DNA of 64,000 nt from Rhodoferax sediminis (GCF_006970865.1 NZ_CP035503.1:1-64000), one strand, 5' to 3'; shown: positions 17,071 to 26,792, counted from the stretch's first letter. Program-made: numbers and translations. Notes: a model not told the origin generated them from the letters alone.

Positions 17071-18321
17071 ATGTTGATTGCCACTTCCCTGACGATGCAT
17101 TTTGACGATGTACTGCCCTTGCAAAGCGGCGCATCGATTCGCGACTACGACCTGAGCTACGAGACGTACGGCCGCCTCAACGCGGACAAATCCAACGCGG
17201 TGCTGATCTGTCATGCGCTCAATGCCTCGCACCACGTCGCAGGCACCTATGCCGGGCAGGACAGGAGCGAGGGCTGGTGGGACAACATGATCGGCCCGGG
17301 CAAGCCGGTGGATACAGACAAATTCTTCGTCATCGGCGTCAACAACCTCGGCTCGTGCTTCGGCTCCACCGGCCCGATGCAGCCCGACCCGGATGCACCG
17401 GCGGGCTCCGGCAAGGTCTATGGTGCCGACTTTCCGGTGGTCACCGTCGAAGACTGGGTCGATGCTCAAGCGCGACTGCTGGAGCGGCTGGGCATCGAAG
17501 TGCTGGCCGCCGTCATGGGCGGCAGCCTGGGCGGCATGCAGGCGCTGTCCTGGACGCTGCAATACCCGCAGCGTGTGCGCCATGCCGTGGTGGTGGCCAG
17601 CGCGCCCAATCTCACCGCCGAGAACATTGCCTTCAACGAAGTGGCGCGCCGCGCCATCGTGACCGACCCGGACTTCCACGGGGGAAACTTTTACCAATAT
17701 GGCGTGATTCCCAAGCGCGGCCTGCGCATCGCCCGCATGATCGGTCACATCACCTACCTGAGCGACGACGTGATGAACGAAAAATTCGGTCGCACATTGC
17801 GAGAGCCGGCTAGCAAAGCGACCGCCGCAGCGCAGGGCCGCCCCAAGCAAGGCACGGCCCCCTCGGGGGGCAGCGCGGCACACGCAGTGGCAAGCGTGGG
17901 GGCCTATCAGTACAGCACCCAGGACGTCGAGTTCCAGATTGAGAGCTACCTGCGCTACCAGGGTGACAAGTTCGCCGAGTACTTCGATGCCAACACCTAC
18001 CTGCTGATCACGCGCGCGCTCGACTACTTCGACCCCGCGCGTCGCTATGGCGGCAACCTGAGCCAGGCACTGGCCGGCGCGCGCGCCGGGTTCCTGCTGG
18101 TGAGCTTCACGACCGACTGGCGCTTTTCGCCCAAACGCAGCCGCGAGATTGTCAAGGCCCTGCTCGACAACAACCGTGACGTGAGCTATGCGGAGATCGA
18201 CGCGCCCCATGGGCACGACGCTTTTTTGCTCGATGATCCCCGTTATATGGGCGTTGTGCGCTCTTATTTTGATAGTAAAGTGGCGAGTCCGACGCATCGC
18301 GCCGGGGAGCAATCGTCATGA
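17071..18321 (+). CDS. metX: Homoserine O-acetyltransferase/O-succinyltransferase MetX with an in-frame repeat insertion
   Basis: MetX acylates homoserine at the start of methionine synthesis. The alpha/beta-hydrolase fold has nucleophile Ser in [13 protein letters not shown] (near 152) and catalytic His in [11 protein letters not shown] near the C-terminus. The 416-residue protein is longer than usual. About 30 residues between [10 protein letters not shown] and [10 protein letters not shown] are encoded by a family A repeat (17819-17906), reading [18 protein letters not shown] and onward. The frame is kept. ATG 17071 fits family N-termini; ATG 17095 is an alternative. The stop overlaps metW. 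Confidence 0.94.
   Translation: MLIATSLTMHFDDVLPLQSGASIRDYDLSYETYGRLNADKSNAVLICHALNASHHVAGTYAGQDRSEGWWDNMIGPGKPVDTDKFFVIGVNNLGSCFGSTGPMQPDPDAPAGSGKVYGADFPVVTVEDWVDAQARLLERLGIEVLAAVMGGSLGGMQALSWTLQYPQRVRHAVVVASAPNLTAENIAFNEVARRAIVTDPDFHGGNFYQYGVIPKRGLRIARMIGHITYLSDDVMNEKFGRTLREPASKATAAAQGRPKQGTAPSGGSAAHAVASVGAYQYSTQDVEFQIESYLRYQGDKFAEYFDANTYLLITRALDYFDPARRYGGNLSQALAGARAGFLLVSFTTDWRFSPKRSREIVKALLDNNRDVSYAEIDAPHGHDAFLLDDPRYMGVVRSYFDSKVASPTHRAGEQSS
17819..17906 (-). repeat. Dispersed GC-rich repeat, family A, copy 4 (in frame within metX)
   Basis: Reverse orientation relative to the copies at 4437 and 32837: GGGCCGCCCCAAGCAAGGC, CCCCTCGGGGGGCAGCGC, then GCAGTGGCAAGCGTGGGGGC. It contributes about 30 codons without a stop or frame change. 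Confidence 0.9.
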
Positions 18322-18902
18322 GTGACGCGGCCACCACGGCGTCGATCGCCCGTCTCGTGCCCGAAAAGGCGCGCGTGCTGGACCTCGGGTGCGGCGACGG
18401 CGCGCTGCTGGACCTGCTGCAGCGCGAACGCGGCTGCGGCGGCTATGGCATCGAGATCGACGATGCCAACGTGCAGGCCTGCGTCAAGCGCGGCGTGAAC
18501 GTGATCCAGCTCAACCTGGACGAGGGCCTGGCCATGTTCGACGACGCCTCGTTCGATGTGGTGCTGCAGATCGACACGCTCCAGCACCTGCGCAACGCCG
18601 AGATCATGCTGCGCGAGACGGCGCGCGTGGGCCGCATCGGCATCGTCGCCTTCCCCAATTTTGCGCACTGGCCGAACCGCCTGAGCGTCCTGCAGGGCCG
18701 CATGCCCGTGACGCGCCGCCTGCCCTACCAGTGGTATGACACGCCGAACATCCGCGTCGGTACCTATCGCGACTTCGAGGTGCTGGCGCAGAAAAACCAT
18801 CTGCAAATCCTCGACGCCTTCGGTTTGCAGGAAGGCCGTGAGGTGCGCTTTCTGCCCAATGCGCGCGCCGGCACGGCCGTGTTCAAGTTCCAGCGCGGCT
18901 AG
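18318..18902 (+). CDS. metW: Methionine biosynthesis protein MetW
   Basis: The 194-residue SAM-dependent-methyltransferase-fold protein has motif [15 protein letters not shown] at residue 22. MetW is encoded directly after metX in many proteobacteria and is thought to form an active acyltransferase with it. The ATG overlaps the metX stop by four bases. Length and order are typical. Confidence 0.94.
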   Translation: MSDAATTASIARLVPEKARVLDLGCGDGALLDLLQRERGCGGYGIEIDDANVQACVKRGVNVIQLNLDEGLAMFDDASFDVVLQIDTLQHLRNAEIMLRETARVGRIGIVAFPNFAHWPNRLSVLQGRMPVTRRLPYQWYDTPNIRVGTYRDFEVLAQKNHLQILDAFGLQEGREVRFLPNARAGTAVFKFQRG

Positions 18903-18950
18903 TTTGCGTCAGGCCGCCCCGGGCAGGCGGCGCCTCTTGGGGCATGCGGC

Positions 18951-19616
18951 TCACTGGAAGTGGTATCGCAAGCCCAGGCTGAACTGGTTCAGTCCAGTGC
19001 GTCCGGTGCTCGCCGGGTCACCCACGTGGGTGTAGTGAATCAGCTCCGCCGTGGCATCGACGTTGCGCGTCAGCGAATAGCTGACGCCGGCGCCCAGTGC
19101 CAGCGATGTGCTGTTGTCGCTGTTGGACAGGCCGGTCGGGCCGCTCACGCTGGACGCCAGGTTCAGGCTGGTATGCCATTGCTCGACGCCGAGGCGGCCG
19201 TAGACCGACCACTGCGGGTCGATCGGCACAATGCCCAGCGCGTGCAGACCGAGCCCGTACGATTTCCAGTTACCCGTGGCCGTGTCGGCCGTCGGCGACG
19301 AGAGGGCGGACTGCACGCCCATGTTGCCTACGTTGTCGTAGGTCCCTTCCAGTGCGAAATTCGGGGTGAACTGGTAGCCCAGGCGCAGGCTGCCGTTGGT
19401 GTTCCAGGAATCGGCCGAGCTGCTGCTGTTGTAGCTCTGGCTGGCCAGCGATGAGTCTATTTTGGAGCCTAAATCACTGGCATGGTTGAAGGAAACCGAG
19501 CCGCCCAGGTACAGGCCGGTGCCCGCGTTGCCGTCCGCCGCATGGGCTGCGGGTGCGGCCAAACCGCCAGCGAGCGACACCATTGCGATGAATGGCCAGA
19601 TGGTGTTCAGTTTCAT
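18951..19616 (-). CDS. Outer-membrane beta-barrel protein (OmpA/OmpW-like porin domain)
   Basis: The 221-residue protein has a Sec signal peptide (hydrophobic core about 6-24, cleavage after AAHA). Alternating beta-strand patterns typical of an eight-stranded barrel follow, ending LGLRYHFQ with an aromatic penultimate position. ATG 19616 is preferred over GTG 19622 because AGGAG lies 5 bases upstream. It resembles small surface proteins of the Opa/OmpA-barrel type; its function is unknown. It is monocistronic. Confidence 0.82.
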   Translation of the reverse strand: MKLNTIWPFIAMVSLAGGLAAPAAHAADGNAGTGLYLGGSVSFNHASDLGSKIDSSLASQSYNSSSSADSWNTNGSLRLGYQFTPNFALEGTYDNVGNMGVQSALSSPTADTATGNWKSYGLGLHALGIVPIDPQWSVYGRLGVEQWHTSLNLASSVSGPTGLSNSDNSTSLALGAGVSYSLTRNVDATAELIHYTHVGDPASTGRTGLNQFSLGLRYHFQ

Positions 19617-19754
19617 AAACACTCCTTTCTCCCGGGGCGCATGCGCCGGGTACGCCCGGCGACCCCATCCTGCTATTAAAGCCCTCTTCGCTGTCGACGT
19701 GGTGAACAGTGCGTAAAGGCATCGTAAAGATCCAGGCCGGCAGTTTCCTGCCGG

Positions 19755-20594
19755 TCAACAGGCTACCACTTTGGGGGCCGGAAATACAGCGCCGAGCCGC
19801 TGCAGCAGCGCCTGTGCTGCCGCGGGCGCCCGCTCCTTCGCCCCGCTGATGAAGAAGGCAAACACGTCGCGCGGTTGGCCCGTCAGGCTCTGGCTGGCTG
19901 CGCCCACGTGCGGCAGGTCGGCGGGTTCCCCGCCCCGAGCCCAGGTCTGCAGCCGCCTGGCCCACAGGTCGAGCGTGGCCGGCGCGTAACCGCTTGGCCA
20001 CGCCGCGCTGCTGCGCATCAATCGTACATAGACGAAATCAGCCGTCAGGTCGGCGAACGAGGGGTAATCGTCCGAGTCGGCGAACACCGTGGCCGCCCGG
20101 TAGCGGCGCGCCAGTTGCAGGTACTCAGGCGTCATGAAGCTGGCATGGCGCACATCCAGCACATGGCGCAGCGGGCGGCCATCCAGCTGTTTCGGCAACA
20201 GGGCCAGAAAGGCCTCGAAGTCTGGCGGCTCGAAGCGTTTGCCAGGCGCAAACTGCCAGACGATGGGGCCGAGCTTGGTGCCCAGCTCGCTGATGCCGCT
20301 GTGCACAAATTTGTCAATGCTCTCGCCCGCGTCGGCCAGCACCTTGCGGTTCGTCGCATGGCGCGAGGCCTTGAGGGAGAATACAAAGTCCGCGGGGGTT
20401 TCATCGCGCCACTTCGCAAACACCGCGGGCTTTTGCGTGCCGTAATAGGTGCCGTTGACTTCGATGGCCGTGAGCTGGCGGCTGGCATAGTGCAGCTCGC
20501 GGCTGTGCGCCAGCCCCTCGGGGTAGAAGTTGCTGCGCCAAGGCTCATAGGTCCAGCCACCGACGCCAACGCGCATGCGGGTTGTGGGGAACAT
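19755..20594 (-). CDS. DUF72 (YecE-like) family protein
   Basis: The 279-residue TIM-barrel-like protein shows the DUF72 pattern RVGVGGWTYEPWRSNFYPEG, the EVNGTYYGTQKP segment, FSLKASRHATN, and FADSDDYPSF. The biochemical role of the family is unknown. ATG 20594 has GGTGGAG upstream at good spacing; other in-frame starts lie at 20600 and 20606. An imperfect hairpin (CCGGCAG/CTGCCGG, 19737-19754) follows the stop but lacks a clear T tract. Confidence 0.9.
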   Translation of the reverse strand: MFPTTRMRVGVGGWTYEPWRSNFYPEGLAHSRELHYASRQLTAIEVNGTYYGTQKPAVFAKWRDETPADFVFSLKASRHATNRKVLADAGESIDKFVHSGISELGTKLGPIVWQFAPGKRFEPPDFEAFLALLPKQLDGRPLRHVLDVRHASFMTPEYLQLARRYRAATVFADSDDYPSFADLTADFVYVRLMRSSAAWPSGYAPATLDLWARRLQTWARGGEPADLPHVGAASQSLTGQPRDVFAFFISGAKERAPAAAQALLQRLGAVFPAPKVVAC

Positions 20595-20753
20595 GGCCAT
20601 CTCCACCAAGAGGTCTCCAGCCCGTGATCATCCCCCGAATTGTCAGGTGCCGCCACCGTGCTGGTGCGATCGGGTGGGCGTAACCAGGCGTAGCCATGCG
20701 CCGCAGCGCGCCCCGTGAAGGCACAATGGCGTTTCTTCGTTGACGAATGCCCC

Positions 20754-21341
20754 ATGAAGTGTCTCCTGCGCTGGCTTGCCGTTGTCGTGTTCAGTTCCTC
20801 GCTGATCGCCTGCGCGAAGCCGCTGCTCAATCTCGGCCCGTTCAGCTACACCATCCCGCAGGCCCAGCTGCAGCAGGCGATCGCCAAACGCTTTCCGTAC
20901 CGCCAGAGTCTGGGCGATCTGCTGGAGCTGCAGGTGCAGACGCCGCGTCTGTCGCTGCTGCCCGAGCGCAATCGCATCGCCACGGCGCTGGACCTGGCTC
21001 TGTCGGGGCGGCTCATGGGCGACGCCTACAGCGGCACCATCGGCATGGACTACGGCCTGCGCTTCGAGCCGCGCGACAACACCATCCGCATGACCAATGT
21101 GCAAGTCACCAGCCTGAACCTGGACGGCGTGCCCGCGCCCTATCAGGGCGTGGTGCAGCGTTATGCGCCGCGCCTGGCCGAGCAGCTGTTCGACGATTTC
21201 CCGCTGCACCGGATCAGCGCCAAGGATATGGCCCGGGCCAGCGACTGGGGCTATGAACTCGGCGGGTTCAAGGTCACGCGCGAGGGCCTGCAGGTCACGC
21301 TCAACCCCAAGCCGGCGCCCGCCGCCAATTCCGTCCAATAA
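20754..21341 (+). CDS. DUF1439-type lipoprotein (YceB-like)
   Basis: The 195-residue protein has a lipoprotein signal peptide: MKCLLRWLAVVVFSSSLIAC, with the lipobox Cys at residue 20. A single DUF1439 domain follows, a tubular lipid-binding-like fold, with TIPQAQLQQAIAKRFPY. It is predicted to be anchored in the periplasm or outer membrane, with no known substrate. ATG 20754 is chosen because it places the signal peptide correctly. Confidence 0.88.
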   Translation: MKCLLRWLAVVVFSSSLIACAKPLLNLGPFSYTIPQAQLQQAIAKRFPYRQSLGDLLELQVQTPRLSLLPERNRIATALDLALSGRLMGDAYSGTIGMDYGLRFEPRDNTIRMTNVQVTSLNLDGVPAPYQGVVQRYAPRLAEQLFDDFPLHRISAKDMARASDWGYELGGFKVTREGLQVTLNPKPAPAANSVQ

Positions 21342-21373
21342 TCATCAACCGGTATCAACCAGGAGCCAGCGCC

Positions 21374-22834
21374 ATGAATGCCCGAATTCCAGCCTCCGCC
21401 CTCAACCCCGCCGACGCCCTCACGCAAGTCAGCGCCCAGTGGGACAACGACCTCGTCCGGCAGCTCACCGATTACATCCAGATCCCCGCCAAGTCGCCCG
21501 GCTTCGATGCCGACTGGGCGCAGCATGGCTACCTCGAGACGGTGCTGCGCAACGCCGCCGACTGGGTGCAGGCGCAAAAGGTGCAGGGCTTGAGGCTGGA
21601 GATCGTGCGGCTCGAAGGGCGCACACCGGTGCTGTTCTTTGAGGTCGCCGCGACCAAGCCCGAGTCAAAACAGACGGTGCTGATGTACGGCCACCTCGAC
21701 AAACAGCCCGAATTCACCGGCTGGCGCCACGACCTCGGGCCCTGGACGCCCAAGTACGAGGACGGCAAGCTGTTCGGGCGCGGCGGCGCCGACGACGGCT
21801 ACGCGGTGTATGCCAGCATCGCCGCGATCCAGGCGCTGAAAGCTCAGAACGTGCCGCATCCGCGCATCGTGGGCCTCGTCGAGACCTGCGAGGAGTCCGG
21901 CTCGTATGACCTGTTGCCGTATGTGGATGCGCTGCGCCCGCGCCTGGGCGAGGTCGATCTGGTGATCTGCCTGGACTCGGGCGCCGGCAACTACGACCAG
22001 CTCTGGCTCACCAGCAGCCTGCGCGGCCTGGCCAGCGGCACGCTCAAGGTGGAAATCCTCACCGAAGGCGTGCATTCGGGCGACGCCTCGGGCCTGGTGC
22101 CGTCGAGCTTTCGCATCATGCGCCAGGTGCTGGACCGGCTCGAAGACAGCCAGACCGGGCGCCTGCTGCCGCAAAGCTTTCATTGCGAAGTGCCGGCCGA
22201 TCGGCTGGCGCAGGCGCGGGCCACGGCCGCCATCCTGGGCGATGAGGTTTACAAGCGCTTCCCGTGGGCGCACTACGACTGCGGCGGCGCCACGGCCTTC
22301 GCACTGCCGACCACCACCGAACCGGTGCAGGCGCTACTCAACCGCACCTGGTTGCCCACGCTGAGCGTGACCGGTGCCGAAGGTTTCCCGGCCTTGCAAG
22401 ACGCCGGCAACGTGCTGCGCCCCTACACCGCCTTCAAGCTCTCGCTGCGGCTGCCGCCGCTGGTGGATGCGGCGCAGGCGGTGCAACAGCTCAAGACCCT
22501 GCTGGAAGACAACGCGCCTTACCAGGCCAAGGTGACGTTCGAGTCCGGCGGCGGCGCCACCGGCTGGAACGCACCGGCCACGGCGCCGTGGTTCGAGCAG
22601 GCGCTGAACGAGGCTTCGCAGGCCCACTTCGGCGCGCCCTGCGGCTACATCGGCCAGGGCGGCACGATTCCGCTGATGAGCATGCTGTCCAGGGGCTTTC
22701 CCAAGGCGCAGATGATGGTCTGTGGCGTGCTCGGCCCCAAGAGCAACGCGCACGGCCCGAATGAGTTCCTGCACGTGCCGTATGCCAAAAAGCTGACCGC
22801 GGCGGTCGCCCAGGTCATGGCCAGCCTGCCGTGA
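21374..22834 (+). CDS. M20-family metallopeptidase (CNDP-like dipeptidase)
   Basis: The 486-residue zinc peptidase has metal-ligand motifs VLMYGHLDKQPEF (near 105), LFGRGGADDGY (near 140) and ETCEESGSYDL (near 180). An inserted dimerisation domain and a C-terminal His region (FLHVPYAKK) follow. It likely cleaves dipeptides or N-acyl amino acids in the cytoplasm. AGGAGCC precedes ATG 21374. The stop overlaps the GTG of the next gene, suggesting co-expression. Confidence 0.92.
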   Translation: MNARIPASALNPADALTQVSAQWDNDLVRQLTDYIQIPAKSPGFDADWAQHGYLETVLRNAADWVQAQKVQGLRLEIVRLEGRTPVLFFEVAATKPESKQTVLMYGHLDKQPEFTGWRHDLGPWTPKYEDGKLFGRGGADDGYAVYASIAAIQALKAQNVPHPRIVGLVETCEESGSYDLLPYVDALRPRLGEVDLVICLDSGAGNYDQLWLTSSLRGLASGTLKVEILTEGVHSGDASGLVPSSFRIMRQVLDRLEDSQTGRLLPQSFHCEVPADRLAQARATAAILGDEVYKRFPWAHYDCGGATAFALPTTTEPVQALLNRTWLPTLSVTGAEGFPALQDAGNVLRPYTAFKLSLRLPPLVDAAQAVQQLKTLLEDNAPYQAKVTFESGGGATGWNAPATAPWFEQALNEASQAHFGAPCGYIGQGGTIPLMSMLSRGFPKAQMMVCGVLGPKSNAHGPNEFLHVPYAKKLTAAVAQVMASLP

Positions 22835-23721
22835 GTCCACCCGCCATGGCGGCCAAGCGCGGCACGACGAGCGCCACCCTGTCCACCTTCACCGCGGCCG
22901 ATGGCGAGAACCTGGCCCTGTATGACTGGCCGCTGCGCGGCGACGCGCGCCCGCGCGGCATGGTGCTGCTGGTGCACGGCCTGGGCGAGCACATGGGCCG
23001 CTACGAGAAAGTGGCGCGGCGCCTGCGCGACTGGGGCTTTGCGGCGCGCGGCTATGACCAGTACGGCCACGGCCAGTCGGGTGGCCCGCGCGGTGGCCTG
23101 ACCTCCAGCACGCGCCTGCTCGACGACCTGGCCGATGTGGTGGACAGTGCCCGGGCCCAGCTGGCGCGCCGCAAGGCGCCGGCGCTGCCGCTGATTTTGC
23201 TGGGGCATAGCCTGGGCGGGCTGGTGGCGGCGCGCTTCGTCTCGCTGCAGCTGCGGCCGGTGGATGCGCTGGTGCTGTCCTCACCCGCGCTGGATGCGGG
23301 GCTCAACGGTTTCCAGAAATTCCTGGTGGGGACCCTGCCCAAAATCGCGCCGAACCTGCGCGTCGGCAACGGGCTGAATGTGCAATACCTTTCGCACGAT
23401 CCCGCCACCGTGGCGGCGTATCGGGCCGATCCGCGGGTGCACGACCGCATTGCGGCCCGGCTCGCGCTGTTCATCGCCGAGGCGGGGCGCGCCACGCTGA
23501 TGGAGGCGCCGCGCTGGCGCGTGCCGACTCTATTGATGTGGGCCGGTCAGGACAGATTGGTGAATCCCGCGGGCAGCCTTGCCTTTGCCGCTGCCGCGCC
23601 GAAGCAGGTGCTGACGGCGAAATGTTTTGATGGGCTGTACCACGAAATCTTCAACGAGCAGGATCCCGAACCCGTCTATGCCGTCCTCAAGCACTGGCTG
23701 GAGCAGCGCTTCGCGGCCTGA
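22831..23721 (+). CDS. Alpha/beta hydrolase, monoacylglycerol lipase/lysophospholipase type
   Basis: The 296-residue serine hydrolase has an oxyanion segment LLVHGLGEHMGRY (near 50), nucleophile Ser in ILLGHSLGGLVAARF (near 130), and acid and His residues near the C-terminus (AGQDRLVNP, DGLYHEIFNEQ). The pattern matches the Hydrolase_4 monoacylglycerol lipase group. GTG 22831 overlaps the M20 peptidase stop; MAAKRG at 22846 is an alternative start. Confidence 0.9.
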   Translation: MSPPAMAAKRGTTSATLSTFTAADGENLALYDWPLRGDARPRGMVLLVHGLGEHMGRYEKVARRLRDWGFAARGYDQYGHGQSGGPRGGLTSSTRLLDDLADVVDSARAQLARRKAPALPLILLGHSLGGLVAARFVSLQLRPVDALVLSSPALDAGLNGFQKFLVGTLPKIAPNLRVGNGLNVQYLSHDPATVAAYRADPRVHDRIAARLALFIAEAGRATLMEAPRWRVPTLLMWAGQDRLVNPAGSLAFAAAAPKQVLTAKCFDGLYHEIFNEQDPEPVYAVLKHWLEQRFAA

Positions 23722-23782
23722 CGTGCCGCCCGGGATGATGGGTCAAAAGGCCTTCCAGCCCTTATCCATTGGGCGTCGTCAG

Positions 23783-24247
23783 CTACGATTTATGTAGCAA
23801 ACCGCCCAGCATACCCATCAGGTCCCCCGCATTGCCCAGGCCGCCGGCCGGGGCCTGACCGTTGGGCGTGAGGTGGTTCACCAGCCCGGGCAGAATATTC
23901 GACAACTGGCCGGCCGCCTCATCGGGGCTGACGCCCAGTTTCGCCGCGATGTTGGAGATCGCACCCGAGCCGAGCACCTGCGTGAGCTGGTCGCCCGTCA
24001 CCGGCTGGTTCTGGCCGTTGCCGATCCAGGAGCCGACCACATTGCCAAGGCCGGCCTGTTCGAACTTGGAGATCAGGCCGCCCAGACCGCCGTGCTCGCC
24101 GTCGTTGCCGAGCATGCCGGTCACGGCCTGCAGCAACTGGGGATTGCTGGTGACCATGCCGATCAGACTGCCCAAGCCGCCGCCTGCACCGCCCTGCGCC
24201 TGTTGTCCGCCTGTCATTGCACCTATTACCGAATCAAGCAAGCCCAT
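23783..24247 (-). CDS. DUF937 (YidB-like) family protein
   Basis: The 154-residue protein is rich in Gly, Asn and Gln. It begins MGLLDSVIGAMTGGQQAQGG and contains NVVGSWIGNGQNQPVTGDQL and LGVSPDEAAGQLSNILPGLV, the YidB signature. It has no signal peptide or membrane segment, and function in the family is unknown. The gap at 23722-23782 on the stop side carries only fragments resembling the short dispersed repeats. Confidence 0.88.
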   Translation of the reverse strand: MGLLDSVIGAMTGGQQAQGGAGGGLGSLIGMVTSNPQLLQAVTGMLGNDGEHGGLGGLISKFEQAGLGNVVGSWIGNGQNQPVTGDQLTQVLGSGAISNIAAKLGVSPDEAAGQLSNILPGLVNHLTPNGQAPAGGLGNAGDLMGMLGGLLHKS

Positions 24248-24394
24248 GATGTTTCCTTGAAAAATGAATTGAACGACCCGCTACGCATTCTGGACGCCGC
24301 GCTGGCGGGCTGCAAGCCGTGCCGGTTTTTTCGCCGCATCAGCGGGAATGCAGCCACCCAGCGCCCCGGCTGAAGTCTAGGGATTACCCTGATA

Positions 24395-24408
24395 TTGATG
24401 TAGATCAA
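24395..24408. promoter_or_regulatory. FNR/Anr box upstream of norB
   Basis: TTGATGTAGATCAA is a perfect TTGAT-N4-ATCAA palindrome centred at 24401.5, about 107 bp before the norB ATG. A class II FNR promoter would then begin transcription near 24443. Confidence 0.8.
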
Positions 24409-24420
24409 GGGGTCTTCTTA

Positions 24421-24443
24421 AAGATTCAAAGAAAATGCATCTT
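24421..24443. promoter_or_regulatory. NsrR-like operator overlapping the predicted norB promoter
   Basis: This 23-bp imperfect palindrome begins AAGAT and ends ATGCATCTT, matching the NsrR consensus arms (AAGATGYAT and ATRCATCTT). The right arm is perfect; the left is degenerate. It covers the -10 region expected from the FNR box, consistent with repression lifted by nitric oxide. No nsrR gene is in the window. Confidence 0.6.
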
Positions 24444-24508
24444 ATTGGGTCGATCGACAGAGATCAGGTCCGCCGTATTTTTTAACTCAAATGAAACAGG
24501 ATATTTCC

Positions 24509-26788
24509 ATGCACGCCACGCGCAAACTATGGACTTGGTTAGCCGTCATCTGTGTTCTTTCCTTTGCCGTCCTGGGCTGGGTCGGATCCGAGATTTATGT
24601 CAAGGCCCCGCCCATCCCTAACCAGGTCGCCAGTACTCAGGGCAACGTTGTGTTCTCAGCCGGGCAGGTGCAGCGCGGCCAGGAAGCCTGGCTGTCCGCG
24701 GGCGGCCAGCAACTGGGTACCGTGTGGGGGCATGGCGCCTACCTGGCGCCGGACTGGTCTGCCGACTGGCTGCACCGCGAGGCGCTGGCCTTGCGCGAGA
24801 TCTGGGCGCAGCGCGACTACCGCAAGTCGTTCGGGCAGCTCGACGCCGGGCAACAGGGACGACTCAACGCCCTGCTGAAGGTCGAGATGCGGCGCAACAC
24901 CTACGACGCCGCCAGCGGCGTCATCACGCTCTCGCCCGAGCGGGCCGAGGCGGTGCAACAACTGGCACGCCACTACAAGGGGCTGTTTGGCGAGGCACCT
25001 GCGCTGGACAAGCTGCGCGAGCAGTACGCCATGAATGCCAACTCGCTGCCCGACCCGGTCGATCGGCAAGCCCTGGCCGCCTTCTTTTTCTGGAGCGCCT
25101 GGTCGGCCGCGACCGACCGCCCGGGGGACACCGACCTGAGCTACACCAGCAACTGGCCGCACGAGCCACTGGTGGGCAATACGCCGACCGCCGGCACCGG
25201 CATCTGGTCCATCGCCAGCGTGCTCCTGATGATTGCTGCGATCGCCGCGATGATATTTTTCCACGCCACCAGCAAGGAGCAGGGCGACCCGACCCCACCC
25301 AAGGCCGATCCGCTGTTCGACCTGAAGCCGACGCCCTCCATGCGTGCGACCCGGAAATACTTCTTCGTCGTGATCGGCCTGATTCTGGCCCAGGTCGGCA
25401 TGGGCGTGATCACCGCGCACTATGCCGTCGAGGGCAAGAGTTTCTTCGGGTTCCCGCTGGCCGAGGTGCTGCCCTACGTCGTGAGCCGCACCATCCACAC
25501 CCAGTTTGCGGTCCTGTGGATCGCCACCGCCTGGCTGGCCACCGGCCTGTATATTGCGCCGGCCATCTCGGGGCATGAGCCCAAGTACCAGAGGCTGGGC
25601 GTCAATGTGCTGTTCTATGCGCTGCTGTTCATCGTGGTCGGCTCCACGGTCACCGGCTGGCTCGGTACCCTGCAGCACTTGGGAAGCAACTTTGGTTTCT
25701 GGGTCGGCAATCAGGGGCTGGAATACACCAGCATGGGCCGTGTCTGGCAAATCCTGCTGTTCATCGGGCTGCTGTTTTGGGTCACCCTGCTCGGGCGCGG
25801 CCTGCTGCCGGCGCTCAAGAAGCCTTCCGAGAGCCGCGGCCTGATCGCCATGGTGTTTCTCGCGGCGCTGTGCATCGGCGGCTTTTATGCCACTTCGCTG
25901 GTCTGGGGCCAGCACACGCACTATTCGATCATCGAGTACTGGCGCTGGTGGCTGGTGCACCTGTGGGTCGAAGGCTTCTTCGAGGTGTTTGCCACGGCGG
26001 TCATTGCGCTCCTGTTCACACGCCTGGGCCTGATCCACGCGGCCACCGCGAATGCCGCGATCGTGCTGGAAACCATGGTGTTCCTGTTCGCCGGCATCCT
26101 GGGCACGCTGCACCACCTGTACTTCACGGGTACGCCGACCTCCGTCATCGCGATCGGCTCCATGTTCTCGGCGCTCGAGGTCGTGCCGCTCGCCATGATC
26201 GGCATCGAGGCCTGGCGCAACTACCAGCGCTCGAAGGCGGCGCCCTGGGTGCAGGCCTACAAGTGGCCGATCCTGTGCTTTATCGCCGTCGGCTTCTGGA
26301 ACGTGGTTGGCGCCGGCGTGCTGGGCTTTTCCGTGAACACCCCGATCGCGCTGTACTACATGCAGGGCATGAACCTGACCGCCGCGCACGGCCACGCTGC
26401 GCTGTTCGGCGTCTACGGCATGCTGGGCATCGGCCTGCTGCTGTTCTGCCTGCGCGGGCTCTCGAGCCCTGCTGCCTGGTCGGACCGGCTGCTGCAGCCC
26501 ATGTTCTGGTCGCTGAATATCGGACTGGGCATGATGGTGTTCATCTCGCTGGTGCCGGCCGGCATCTACCAGGCCTGGGCCAGCATCACCCAGGGTGTGT
26601 GGTACGCGCGCTCGGCCGAAGTCGTGCATTCACGTCTGATGGAAACCTTCGTGTGGTTGCGGGTGCCCGGCGACATCGTGTTCTCCATCGGCGTGTTCTG
26701 TCTGGCGCTGTTTGCATGGCGGCTGCTCACCGCTGGCCGGCGTGCGCCGGGACAAGCGATATCGACAGGGCGCCCCATCAAGGTTTGA
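24509..26788 (+). CDS. norB: Quinol-dependent nitric oxide reductase (single-subunit qNor)
   Basis: The 759-residue enzyme reduces two NO to N2O using quinol. An N-terminal membrane helix and a periplasmic domain of about 200 residues (FSAGQVQRGQEAWLSAGGQQ) replace NorC. A haem-copper-oxidase-like core of about 12 helices follows. Conserved His occur in SRTIHTQFAVLW, in GTLHHLYFTG (non-haem iron ligands) and in AAHGHAALFGVYG. ATG 24509 has AGGA 8 bases upstream; ATG 24491 lacks a site. It is monocistronic, so it may serve NO detoxification, not full denitrification (inference). Confidence 0.96.
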   Translation: MHATRKLWTWLAVICVLSFAVLGWVGSEIYVKAPPIPNQVASTQGNVVFSAGQVQRGQEAWLSAGGQQLGTVWGHGAYLAPDWSADWLHREALALREIWAQRDYRKSFGQLDAGQQGRLNALLKVEMRRNTYDAASGVITLSPERAEAVQQLARHYKGLFGEAPALDKLREQYAMNANSLPDPVDRQALAAFFFWSAWSAATDRPGDTDLSYTSNWPHEPLVGNTPTAGTGIWSIASVLLMIAAIAAMIFFHATSKEQGDPTPPKADPLFDLKPTPSMRATRKYFFVVIGLILAQVGMGVITAHYAVEGKSFFGFPLAEVLPYVVSRTIHTQFAVLWIATAWLATGLYIAPAISGHEPKYQRLGVNVLFYALLFIVVGSTVTGWLGTLQHLGSNFGFWVGNQGLEYTSMGRVWQILLFIGLLFWVTLLGRGLLPALKKPSESRGLIAMVFLAALCIGGFYATSLVWGQHTHYSIIEYWRWWLVHLWVEGFFEVFATAVIALLFTRLGLIHAATANAAIVLETMVFLFAGILGTLHHLYFTGTPTSVIAIGSMFSALEVVPLAMIGIEAWRNYQRSKAAPWVQAYKWPILCFIAVGFWNVVGAGVLGFSVNTPIALYYMQGMNLTAAHGHAALFGVYGMLGIGLLLFCLRGLSSPAAWSDRLLQPMFWSLNIGLGMMVFISLVPAGIYQAWASITQGVWYARSAEVVHSRLMETFVWLRVPGDIVFSIGVFCLALFAWRLLTAGRRAPGQAISTGRPIKV

Positions 26789-26792
26789 CCGC

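Noticed and set aside
24656..26629. 657-codon frame antisense to norB
   Set aside because: norB on the plus strand has all catalytic motifs. The antisense product is His/Gln/Arg-rich without any recognisable domain.
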